DNA from: Candidatus Poribacteria bacterium
GTDB lineage: Bacteria; Poribacteria; WGA-4E; WGA-3G
Length of the DNA: 64,000 nt
Assembly: GCA_022394775.1 (NCBI GenBank)
Contig: JAGFCB010000022.1
Span: 62,001 to 126,000 of the forward strand
Direction: 5' to 3'
Shown: piece by piece, positions 49,959 through 59,500 of the stretch
Numbering within the stretch: the first letter of the stretch is position 1
Layout of the letters: each line of letters opens with the position of its first letter
Made by a program: the position numbers and the translations under genes
Notes under the pieces: generated by a model
Database searches by the model: none
Told to the model about the DNA's origin: nothing
Seen by the model: only the letters and a program-made list of their open reading frames with translations

Positions 49959-50666
49959 CTATTGCGCTTGTGTCAACGCCGATGGGTCTGCAAGACCGAC
50001 GAACATCGCCCAATTGTCCAAGACGTTACCGACTTTCACCAGCAAGAGATTATCGCCTGCTTTCAAATCAACTGCAAAACTTTCTTGAAAGTCGAATAAA
50101 CCTCGAATCACTGGATGCTTGTGAACTACCTCACCGTTAAGCCATACCTTGACGGCATCATCGCTGCCAACCTGCATTGTTAAATTAGGGCGATCCTTAT
50201 CAGATTCAAGGACGATCAATGCATAAGACGCATGATGAACGAGCTTGCCCTCACTCAAACCTATTTCAATGATAACATCATTGATGTTGTCCGAATAGTC
50301 TCCTGTCGCCGTACCATCAATTGTGCCGAGCGTCCATGCCAACTCACCGACAAGATCGCCTTCGGATGCACCGTTTGTCGTGACAGCCGTCTCCGTGACA
50401 GCATGTTTGCTCGCAAGAGCTAGTGAATCCATATCTATGGTTTCTGATACTTCTTGACCGCGTTGTGTTGGCGCAATCATCCACAACCACGGTCCCGTAA
50501 TCTTATCTTCAGCAAGCGCATCCGCCACTGTAATACGCGGGATATCTGCAAACGGCTCTTCAGTCGGGGTCATCATATCACCAACGACATCCATTGCGGG
50601 CTTCTGCCTATCACCGCATGCCATAACACAAATACATAATGATAGTAAAATCAACAATTTTTTCAC
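49959..50666 (-). CDS. Lipoprotein with carbohydrate-binding-like domain
   Basis: 235 residues. Lipoprotein signal LLSLCICVMACGDRQ, then a low-complexity stretch and a beta-rich domain from about residue 60. The end of that domain (LTMQVGSDDAVKVWLNGEVV ... FAVDLKAGDNLLLVKVGNVL) resembles the PA14/galactose-binding-like modules found in secreted glycosidases. No catalytic residues are recognised. Anchored outside the membrane by inference. It stands alone; the 18-bp inverted repeat at 50765-50818 lies 100 bases upstream. Confidence 0.72.
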   Translation of the reverse strand: MKKLLILLSLCICVMACGDRQKPAMDVVGDMMTPTEEPFADIPRITVADALAEDKITGPWLWMIAPTQRGQEVSETIDMDSLALASKHAVTETAVTTNGASEGDLVGELAWTLGTIDGTATGDYSDNINDVIIEIGLSEGKLVHHASYALIVLESDKDRPNLTMQVGSDDAVKVWLNGEVVHKHPVIRGLFDFQESFAVDLKAGDNLLLVKVGNVLDNWAMFVGLADPSALTQAQ

Positions 50667-50764
50667 GAGAGTTCTCCTTTTTTTTCTGTAAAAAATCGGC
50701 GGGAAAAAATTAAATAACCTAAGTCACCACCTAAGCAAAATGCTAACAAGATTCCAAAAGCGTA

Positions 50765-50818
50765 TATTAAGACATTATATATTAATCGTATTCGTATTTT
50801 ATATATAATGTCTTAATA
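50765..50818. promoter_or_regulatory. Perfect 18-bp inverted repeat (operator or cruciform)
   Basis: TATTAAGACATTATATAT (50765-50782) and ATATATAATGTCTTAATA (50801-50818) around an 18-base spacer, in the AT-rich 50667-50867 region upstream of the lipoprotein gene. Its AT richness and lack of a T run argue for an operator rather than a terminator. Confidence 0.55.
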
Positions 50819-50867
50819 CATATTTTATATTAAATTGGCTTTTTAAGTCAAATTTAAATTTTTTTAG

Positions 50868-51050
50868 GAATTAGGGAAAATAGTTGCATCGTCTTCTAAA
50901 GACCCTGATAGGGTCTGTCAGGAGATAATAAGCAGGGTTAGACCGACACATCTGGATGACTGCTAATATCGACATCCAATGCGTTCGTGCTAAGGAAGGG
51001 ATTCATATCATTTACAAACGGGAGAATTTTGCGGTTTTATCGCTAAAAAT
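50868..51050 (+). pseudogene. Duplicated leader and signal-peptide fragment of a metallophosphoesterase-like gene
   Basis: Aligns along its length (roughly 70 percent by eye) with 54661-54848, the region that includes the leader and first codons of the metallophosphoesterase: both contain ATAGTTG, TCTTCTAAAGAC, CATCCAATGCGTTCG and a GGATTCRTAT start region. The coding part (KEGIHIIYKRENFAVLSL) has decayed and stops where the helicase-like gene ends. Confidence 0.65.
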
Positions 51051-51075
51051 GCGGAATGGCGTTAGTGCGCAGTAT

Positions 51076-54000
51076 TCAGGACGTTTTTGGGAGGGCATAT
51101 ACGCCCCATCGGACCTTTTCAATCTCACCGAGTTTCGTAAGTCGTATGAGTTCTTTATGTACCGCTTGGGCGTTTCCGTCAATAGCGGCTGTTATTTCAG
51201 CCCTCTTTTTCTCACCATCGGCAAGAAGCGACAGAATTTGCTCTCGAAAGGTTGGAAGGTTGCCGCCCCTGAGTTTGTTCAACAGGCGGTTCGCCTGCCG
51301 TGTGGAGCAACCGAGGATGCGCTCAACTTCCTCTCTGGAGGATTCCGCAGTTAGGTTGTCTCGTTCGGTTTCAAAGTGTTGGCGTGTTGCTACTGTCTCA
51401 GCGAGTTTGTCGAGGCTGCCAGCGATCTCAAAATCTTCCCAATCAAAAAGCAGTGTTTCCGGTCTGTCAGTGATGTCGGGTATTTCGAGGCTACTGATCA
51501 ACACAACTTTTTTACCGCTCAAGTGGTTCAATCCTGCACGTCCGACAATATTAGTGATTAATTCTATAACGGTTTGTGTATAAATCTTCTGGACGCGTTC
51601 ATCTTTATAGTGTTGGAACTGCGCGTCTGCTTCATAACAGAGGGGCTCCTCATCATTTCCGTACAATGTTTGCGCACGCCGCCATATAATACCCGGTTCG
51701 CAGTATGGCGTGCCGACGATCCAAACTACTTCTGCTGTTTCAAAAGCCGTCTCCAAATTATATAGGTTTTTGAATTCCTTTAGTAAACAGACGTTCTCCT
51801 TTTTCTCGACCTCTTTCAGTTGCTTGATCGCTAAATTATCGGTAATAATAGCATGTTTAACACTCGGGTCCTTCTCAATTTCTGTGCAGATACCGAGAAA
51901 AAGGCGCTCTCCGATTTTAGAGAGCCCAATAACGTCCCATGTACTATTATAGTCGCACAATGTTTTTGTTGTATGGACACCTGTCCGAATCTGAAAGACC
52001 TGATTTCCGGCGACCCACGGTGTCGGCTTGATATGAATCACTTCAATATCTTCGCTTGGAAATGCTCTATGGAGCTGTTGCTGAGACAATGTTGCCGACA
52101 TAAACAAAAACCGTTTTATACTCGGATGCAGCACGGGTGGCACCCAGAATTGTAGGAGATTGTCATACCATATCATCGGGGCATCGGTATCACGGATATA
52201 ATGCGCAAAAAAACGCTTGAGTTGATGCCAAAGTGTCCAGTCCGCGTTCGGATAAACACTCGGGAAATTCTGAATCCTCTCAAGTGTCCGCATATCCAAG
52301 ATACCCAATAGGATGGCTTGTTCAATTGGCATTCGGATTCTCATGTCCTCGTCAAATTCAAAGGATTCGAGTTGGAAAACCGGTAGTCCCTTCGCCGCAA
52401 GTTTGTCCGCAGCACTACTATTAAGGGGAATATGTGCCGAAGCACCGCCTTCAAACTCAATCGTCCAACGTGCCAATTCCGCTTGCGTCTCGTCATCAAT
52501 GATGTCCTGTTTGACAACCCTACCTCTCACATTGACCTGACACATTTGTTGAACGATTTCTGCTTCATGCTGTTGGAACGCCTGCATCACGGTGCGAATT
52601 CGTTTGGTGACAGTATTGTCAGGTCCGCTTTCGATTTCCAATGCGTTTGTTAAAGCTTCTGCGAAGTTCCCTAACGCATGCCTTTGCCAGTTGACACGCC
52701 ATTCTTCTAAGTTGTCCCGCAATATACTGCATTCCAAAAACAATCCGTCCGTTTTCATTGAACTGACAATACAAAGGCGTTCTCTGCCATCAAGCGGCGC
52801 AAGCAGTTTTTCTGACACTGCCAATTTTTGTGGATCCAAAAACGTTTGATGGAACCCAAATATTTGTGTCTCGGCTCGTTGTAGCGTGTCGGGCTGCGAT
52901 AGATAACCTCGCTCTTGGCATGCTGTATAAACTGGACATTGTGGGCATAGCACTTCACTTGCATTCACGCCCTTCCGCGCCAGTGCTAAGAATCGCTCCG
53001 GATCCTCACAGACATTGCCGTGTTGGAAAGGGTTCGCCATCCGAACATCAACGGGTATCTCTTTGACTTGGTACCACAAGAAGCTCACGTTACGCCAGCG
53101 TGCGAAGGGTGATTGTAGGTGCTTTACCGCTTCTTCTATTGTTAAGAAACTCGCGCTGTAGGCAGCCGTTCCGCTTTTCAGGAGATGAGATTCCACTTCA
53201 TAGTTGCTTCTTGTGCCTGTCTCGGCAGCAAGTCCAATAATGCGCTTATCCGAGTCAAAGACGCGCTGTATCTCATTAACACTGTTTTCGAGTGGCTCAT
53301 AAACCTTTTCAGCACCTTCCGGCTTTTGTAGCACTGGTGATGATCGTTTTATCGCCAATGGACTGAGTTTTCCCTCCCGAATCGCAAGCATCTTCTCGGA
53401 CACGGGCAGCTCTACCGTCGGAACCGATGGTAGGATACCTGTATCATCCCAGATATTTGTAATAGGTGCGCCTTCAGTAGGGAGTTCAGTATCGGACGCA
53501 GATGCGCGTATCCATACAATGCCATCTCGTTCCGAGAGCAGCACGTCTGTTTTAGCGTCTTCGCCAGCGTTCCGGGTCCAGTGATGAAAATCGTTCTCTT
53601 GTCGCAGATAAGAGAACTCACGCTTCAAAAGTGCCTCTTTTGCGAGATCTAACTTATGCGAACCCAAGGAGGGTGTCGAAACTATAAAATCTTGCTGCGT
53701 CGGTTTTGTGCTCGCTGTTTGAAACGATTTAGATTCGTGGAGTTCCTCTCGGAGCGCATTAATAGATGTAAAGAGTACCTCTTTCGTAATGACAGGCGGA
53801 TTTAACAGATCGCCAAGTAAAATCTCATAGCGGGCATCCCAAGGGCTGTGTCCTTCTTCCCCAAGGATTTCAAGATATACATCTCGCTGGTACGAATTTT
53901 CAGCGACTCGGACATCTTTGTAGATATAAGTTCTTTCCGCTTCGGTATTTGGGTGGAGATAATGCAGCACTCTACAAGAGAAGCGTAATCCACCGGACCG

Positions 54001-54456
54001 TGTTAGCGTCAACAGTGGGTTCTTAACAACATTGATGAGGGTCTCGATACAATCGAGAACAGCATCGGGTGCAGCACAGATGGATTCGTATGTAAAGTGG
54101 AGATCGTGCCATCGAGCACCACCGCGTTGAGAAGGGATACCTGTATACACATGGATTCCCCATGATGTATGCCATTGCTGTATCTTCCAATCTTCCATCT
54201 TTTGAGGTTTCAAAAACCGTTCACCGCCAAAAGACTGTGGGATACGGTCATACGCAGGCGTACGTCCTGTTGGCATAAAGGAGATACTCGCCTGCTCTAA
54301 ATCATAGAGAGGCACGGGGTGTTTGTGGGCACAGTAAACTGTAAAATGGTAAAAGAGTCCCTTGTAGACCGCGGGGGTTACAATCGTCTTCCGCTGTTGA
54401 AGTGGTTTCTTGTGTCGTTGGTGGCAACGTTGAATTATATCTTCTAAGGAACCCAT
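51076..54456 (-). CDS. Divergent helicase-like paralogue with degraded ATPase motifs
   Basis: 1126 residues from ATG 54456 (MGSLEDIIQRC), chosen because it aligns with the MNLKDIIQRC start of the 715-4128 protein; the track GTG at 54492 adds 12 residues. It aligns with that paralogue end to end and keeps the four-Cys cluster (CEDPER...CPQCPVYTAC) and the winged-helix C-terminus. But Walker A reads AETGTRSN (no Lys), the DEAH box is VSSM and the motif VI Arg is His (VGRAGLNH). Motif III is intact (FMSATLSQ) where the other copy has SSM. ATP hydrolysis is unlikely, so DNA binding or pairing with the active copy is possible. Flanked by duplicated leader sequence. Confidence 0.75.
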   Translation of the reverse strand: MGSLEDIIQRCHQRHKKPLQQRKTIVTPAVYKGLFYHFTVYCAHKHPVPLYDLEQASISFMPTGRTPAYDRIPQSFGGERFLKPQKMEDWKIQQWHTSWGIHVYTGIPSQRGGARWHDLHFTYESICAAPDAVLDCIETLINVVKNPLLTLTRSGGLRFSCRVLHYLHPNTEAERTYIYKDVRVAENSYQRDVYLEILGEEGHSPWDARYEILLGDLLNPPVITKEVLFTSINALREELHESKSFQTASTKPTQQDFIVSTPSLGSHKLDLAKEALLKREFSYLRQENDFHHWTRNAGEDAKTDVLLSERDGIVWIRASASDTELPTEGAPITNIWDDTGILPSVPTVELPVSEKMLAIREGKLSPLAIKRSSPVLQKPEGAEKVYEPLENSVNEIQRVFDSDKRIIGLAAETGTRSNYEVESHLLKSGTAAYSASFLTIEEAVKHLQSPFARWRNVSFLWYQVKEIPVDVRMANPFQHGNVCEDPERFLALARKGVNASEVLCPQCPVYTACQERGYLSQPDTLQRAETQIFGFHQTFLDPQKLAVSEKLLAPLDGRERLCIVSSMKTDGLFLECSILRDNLEEWRVNWQRHALGNFAEALTNALEIESGPDNTVTKRIRTVMQAFQQHEAEIVQQMCQVNVRGRVVKQDIIDDETQAELARWTIEFEGGASAHIPLNSSAADKLAAKGLPVFQLESFEFDEDMRIRMPIEQAILLGILDMRTLERIQNFPSVYPNADWTLWHQLKRFFAHYIRDTDAPMIWYDNLLQFWVPPVLHPSIKRFLFMSATLSQQQLHRAFPSEDIEVIHIKPTPWVAGNQVFQIRTGVHTTKTLCDYNSTWDVIGLSKIGERLFLGICTEIEKDPSVKHAIITDNLAIKQLKEVEKKENVCLLKEFKNLYNLETAFETAEVVWIVGTPYCEPGIIWRRAQTLYGNDEEPLCYEADAQFQHYKDERVQKIYTQTVIELITNIVGRAGLNHLSGKKVVLISSLEIPDITDRPETLLFDWEDFEIAGSLDKLAETVATRQHFETERDNLTAESSREEVERILGCSTRQANRLLNKLRGGNLPTFREQILSLLADGEKKRAEITAAIDGNAQAVHKELIRLTKLGEIEKVRWGVYALPKTS

Positions 54457-54805
54457 CTTTATTTTAACTACCTTTTGTAAATTTAGTAACACGCAAATAT
54501 CTGTAATAATAACACATATCCTCCTTCTACATCAAGACATTTCAATGTGGTAGTTCCGCTAAAACGGCTGGAAACCTCTGTATGCGAAACCTGTACAAAA
54601 ATAGACCTTCCCCGAAAACGTGACGCTCACAAGACAGGTATTGTCCAAACTTTAGGAAATTTTTAGGACTTACGAAAAATAGTTGACATTGTCTTCTAAA
54701 GACACTAATATAGTTTGCGAGAGGGTAGTAAAAATGGTTAGACAGACACGTCTGGATTACCGTCAATATATACATCCAATGCGTTCGCGCTCAGGAGGGA
54801 TTCGT

Positions 54806-56438
54806 ATGGCTTACAAGAAATGGAATTTTTTGGTTTTAATTGTCATTTTGATTTTTTCCGGGATTGGAAACAGTGTGGCAGAAAATTTAACTGCAACTGG
54901 CACTGTCTTTCTGGATACAAACGGGAACCAGGTGAAGGACGACAACGAGAAAGGGTTGCCTGGGGTTAGCGTCTCTAACGGGCGGGATATTGTCCAAACC
55001 GATGCCAACGGGCAATACACGCTTGAAGTTAGTGATGACACCATTCTCTTTGTCATTAAGCCGCGTGGGTTTATGACACCGATTAATGAAAATCGGCTCC
55101 CGAAGTTTTATTACATTCATAAACCGCACGGTTCACCAGAAGGTCTGAAGTATGCTGGTGTCGCACCGACGGGTCCATTACCGGCATCAATTGATTTTCC
55201 GCTCACTGAACAGCCAGAAGCGGATACTTTTAAGGCACTCGTTTTCGGGGATACACAACCCTACAGTATGCAAGAGATTGAGTGGTTAGCGCATGATGTG
55301 ATTGAAGAAATTATTGGCACAGATGCGGTGTTCGGCATCAGTCTTGGCGATTTGGTGGGTGACGATTTAAACTTATTCCATCCACTTAACGAAGTGATGG
55401 CTACCGTTGGGATACCGTGGTACAACGTGCACGGTAACCACGATATGAACTTTCTTGCCACGGATGACCGGTACGCCGATGAGACATTTGAACGCGTCTA
55501 TGGTCCCGCGTGCTATTCTTATGATTGGGGACCCGTCCATTTCATCAACATTGACAATGTGAACTTTTACCGAGATGAAAAGAACAACCCTCGCTACGCC
55601 AGTGAGGTCGGAGAACAGCAGTTGACGTTTATTCGCAACGATCTTGCTCTTGTGCCGAAAGATCAGCTTGTTGTTGTATCCTTTCATATTCCGTTGACCG
55701 AGATGCGCGATGTGAAGGAATTGATGAATCTACTGGGTGATCGTCCCCATACGTTATCCCTGTCAGCGCACACACATCCAACGGGATGACTTCGTTGGAC
55801 CGGATCACGGTTGGCACGGCGACGACCCACATCATCATCACAACCACGCAACGACATCAGGCTCTTGGTGGAAGGGTGCGCTTGATGAAGTCGGTATTCC
55901 GCACACAACGATGCGAGATGGTGCGCCGAACGGATATGGCATCTTTACATTCAGCGGAAATCAATATTCCATTCGGTTTAAGGCTGCCCGTCGTCCAGCG
56001 GATTATCAGATGAACATATTTGCACCTTGGGAAGTTGCGTCCACAGAAAGTGGTAATACAGATGTAATCGTTAACATTTTTGGGGGTACTAAACGCTCAA
56101 CGGTTGAAATCCGTCTCGGCGAAGACGCTGCATGGAAACCGATGACCCATACACCTCAACAAGACCCGTACTATAAAGCTCTCAAGGCACGGGACGATGC
56201 GAACCACTTTGAGCGGAAACTGCATACCGCTCTTCGAGAAGCAATGAAGTCAGAGTTGAAGGAAGAGAGTGAACTGCCACAAAGGGGTCGAGTGATTAAC
56301 GGGCCTGCAAAATCAACGCATATCTGGCAAGCGAAACTTCCAGTGGATGCCCCGAAAGGGACGCACGTTATCTACGTCCGGACAACGGATATGTTCGGTC
56401 AAACATTCACAGGGCGTCGAATCATCCGAGTGCAGTAA
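54806..56438 (+). pseudogene. Exported calcineurin-like metallophosphoesterase, frameshifted
   Basis: From ATG 54806 (ribosome site AGGAGG) the frame gives a signal peptide (FLVLIVILIFSGIGNSVAE), an SdrD/calcineurin N-terminal beta domain (GTVFLDTNGNQVKDDNEKG) and the phosphoesterase motifs VFGDTQP, GDLVGDD, HGNHDM, SFHIPL and SAHTH, then stops at TGA 55787. The second frame (track 55737-56438) continues at once with IQRDDFVGPDHGWHGDD and the C-terminal domain WWKGALDEVGIPHTTMRDGA. Adding one CA to CACACACA (55769-55776) joins them perfectly. So the gene is recently broken, switchable by slippage, or misassembled. It would hydrolyse phosphoesters outside the cytoplasm. Confidence 0.82.
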
Positions 56439-56451
56439 CAGCCTGGTATAG

Positions 56452-56478
56452 GCTGGCGAGGATACAATCCTCGCCAGC
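56452..56478. repeat. Twelve-bp GCTGGCGAGGAT hairpin
   Basis: GCTGGCGAGGAT-aca-ATCCTCGCCAGC, 13 bases after the metallophosphoesterase stop; a longer relative of the GGCGAGG hairpins. The following TTTCAAACTTTACTATA (to 56533) is a family A right end, so this is a truncated family A element and may also stop transcription. Confidence 0.6.
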
Positions 56479-56595
56479 GATGGTGAGCGTTTGCTTCCTG
56501 AAAACCTATCTATATGTTTCAAACTTTACTATAAATCGTCCAAACTACAGTAAAGGGTATTCCGGGGAGTTGGATTGGGGAGACTCGCTAAATCG

Positions 56596-59500
56596 TCAAC
56601 GTTTAGGACGACGCAGGACAACGCCGCCTTGCCCAACGACCCATAACGTCTCACCATCTTTGATACGCGCGATGGTATACAAATCGTTGTCAACGCCGGT
56701 ATATTCCCGTTCCCATGTTTCTCCGCCATCTGTTGAACGAATGATCGTTCCAGAGGCACCGACTGCGTAGATTTCTTGTTCAGAGAGTGCCAAAATATCG
56801 TAAAGCGTTTCTGGCACTTTGTTCAATTGCGACTCCCAAGTGAAACCCCCGTCGGAGGTGGATAGGATAACTCCTGCGCGTCCAACAGCCCATCCTTTTC
56901 GTTTGGTGACAAAGGATATGGCCTGAAGGTCATAGCCTGTGTATGTCTCGTGGAACTTCCAGTATTCACCGCCGTTGACGGTTCTCTGAATGACACCATT
57001 GCTCCCGACCGCCCAACCGAGTGGGGCAAATTGCATATCAACGCTCGTAAGGGTTTTACCGGTTGAGGTGCGCTGTAACCGCCAAATCGGACCGCCGTCC
57101 AGATTGTGGATAATCTCTCCATTCTCACCGACTGCCCACCCTTCAGAAAATTTGCCAAAGGCAACTTCATTTATGGAGAGCGGCGGTAGTTCTGTGGAGA
57201 GTTCGGGTAGATCGCGCTGTGGAAGTTCCTGATTCGCGTCTGCTGACCAATCCTCTCCATCAGTCGTATAGAGCAAAGTTCCATCCCGCGTCATTGCCCA
57301 TCCCCATTTCGGATCAAGACTGATGAAGTGAACATCAACGATACGGTCAGTAGTGCCGCTCTCCAAACGTTTCCAATTTTCTCCACCGTCTTCTGTTGAT
57401 AACAAGACTCCGTTATCTCCAGCGATCCAACCGTTCTGCTCATCAAGAAACAGCACATCATGGAAGTTGTCAAGTGGTTCACCAAGTTGACGGTGCCAAG
57501 TTTTTCCGCCATCTGTGGTAGCGTAAATCTGACCTGTAGATGCCTCTGCTTCATTGGAACCACCAATATCAGCCCTGGCCCAGTCTCTGTCGTAAATTTG
57601 TTCACCAGAGACTACCCAACCGTGTCCATTAGGCAGAAGATGCGCGTTGGTAATTTGACTTGAGTATCCAAAGGGACGTTCTTCCATCATTTTCTCTATC
57701 CAACTCTTCGCTTCACCGTCTGTGATTCCTTTGTCAAGCAAGAAATCCATTTTTTCCCAACTCTTACCTTGGTTTTGAGTTGTAAGAATTGTATGTCCGC
57801 TATCGATTGCCCAAGCCTTAGTGTGATTACGGAATTTCACCGTCTGCAGCTGGATATTGAAATTCGTTCCTTTGATGTCTCCTTCTGTTTCAAGGTCTCG
57901 TTTCCAGTTCTCTCCGCCATCTGTCGTAAGAAGCGAGGTTCCATCTTCCATCACCACCCATCCCGATGTAGCATCCAGGAAATGAACGCCAATGCAACGC
58001 TGATGGGGACTGGCTTGGATTTGCCAATAATCACCGCCGTCAACTGTGTGCAGAATAAATCCACCGGTCCGTCGTTGCGGCGCGACTGCCCATCCTTCTT
58101 GACTGTTGATAAAATGTAAGTCCGTGATCGGTTGCTGGGTTGTCCCCGTTTGTTGAAGCGTCCAAGTGTTGCCACCATCGTTTGTCCGCAGGATTTGTCC
58201 TTTATCAACGCCGATCCATCCCTCTTTTGGATTGATGAAGTGTATCGCACGAATATTGTGGAAGTTTTTCAACCCTTCACGGATAATTTGCCACGTCTTA
58301 CCGGCATTTTCGGTTCGTAGGAACACACTTTGACCGGTGATCCAACCGTAGTTTTGGTCAATAAAGACAATCCGCTGCAGCTCATCAGTCACACCGCTTT
58401 GCTGTGGCTGCCACGTGGTGCCACCGTCTGTCGTCCGTAAAATGGCACCACTGCTGTCCACTGCCCACCCTTCCTGTGCAGACAGAAAGTAGGTATCGGT
58501 GAATTTAGTCTGCCAACTCCCTTGACGGACAATTTCCCAATGGTAGTCAATTGGTTCAATTGGTTCTTCAACTGTTTCCATTTCTTGTGCAGCAGGCGGT
58601 AATTCAACAATGAACTGCTCCGTATCCACAGCGTAACGCATCGCTATGCCGCCTTCGCCGACAAGGAGGATACCGTCAGGCGAAAGCGAGAAACTGTAAA
58701 GATCGTTGGACGTGCCACTTTTTTGTGATTCCCATGTTATGCCGCCGTTGGTAGTTGTCAGAATGACACCCTCATCGCCAACAATTAACCCGTGATTTGC
58801 ATCGGCAAAGTAGACTTTGTTCAGATTTGCCTGTGTCCCACTCCGCTGGAATTTCCACGTTTTGCCGCCATCGAGCGTGTGTAGAATCTCACCGAATTGC
58901 CCGACGATCCAGCCGGTATGTTGATCGATAAAGTAGGCGGCGTAGAGCTCGTTGTAACTGTTGCTATTCTGTCGTTTCCACGTCACCCCACCGTCTTGGG
59001 TGTGAAAGACGATACCGGGCCAACCGACGACCCATCCCTCTGTCTCGTTGAGAAAGAATATCCCTTTAATCATTTCGTGAAAGTATCGGGGTGCTTGTTG
59101 TGTCCACGTTTTGCCACCGTCTGCTGTATGGAGCACAGTCCCTAAATCTCCAACGATCCAGCCCTTTTTTGAATTGATGAAGTGGAGGGCATTGAGGGTA
59201 TACCACCATCCGCTGGTTTGTCGCTCCCACGTCTGACCGGCATCGGTTGTGTGGAGGATAAGTCCGCCGTCGCCAACCGCCCAGCCCTCTCTGTCGGTTA
59301 CGAAAGATAGATTCCGGATGCGGTGCCAGGTGTCCATTTCAATGTTGGTCCAGGTTTTACCACTGTCGTCGCTCGTCGCAATTGTCCCTTTCTCTCCGAC
59401 GGCAACCGCACGGTCTGCGTCCGCAAATGCGACACTCTGGAGGTCATCTGCCGTTGTGCCACTTCTCATGTTCCAGGCCACCCCGCCGTCGGTCGAGTGT

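Noticed and set aside
54464-54517. Leader peptide MCYYYRYLRVTKFTKGS before helicase-like copy 2
   Set aside because: AGGAGG is only two or three bases from the ATG, a GTG in another frame fits it better, and a possible -10 element lies inside it; too ambiguous to call.
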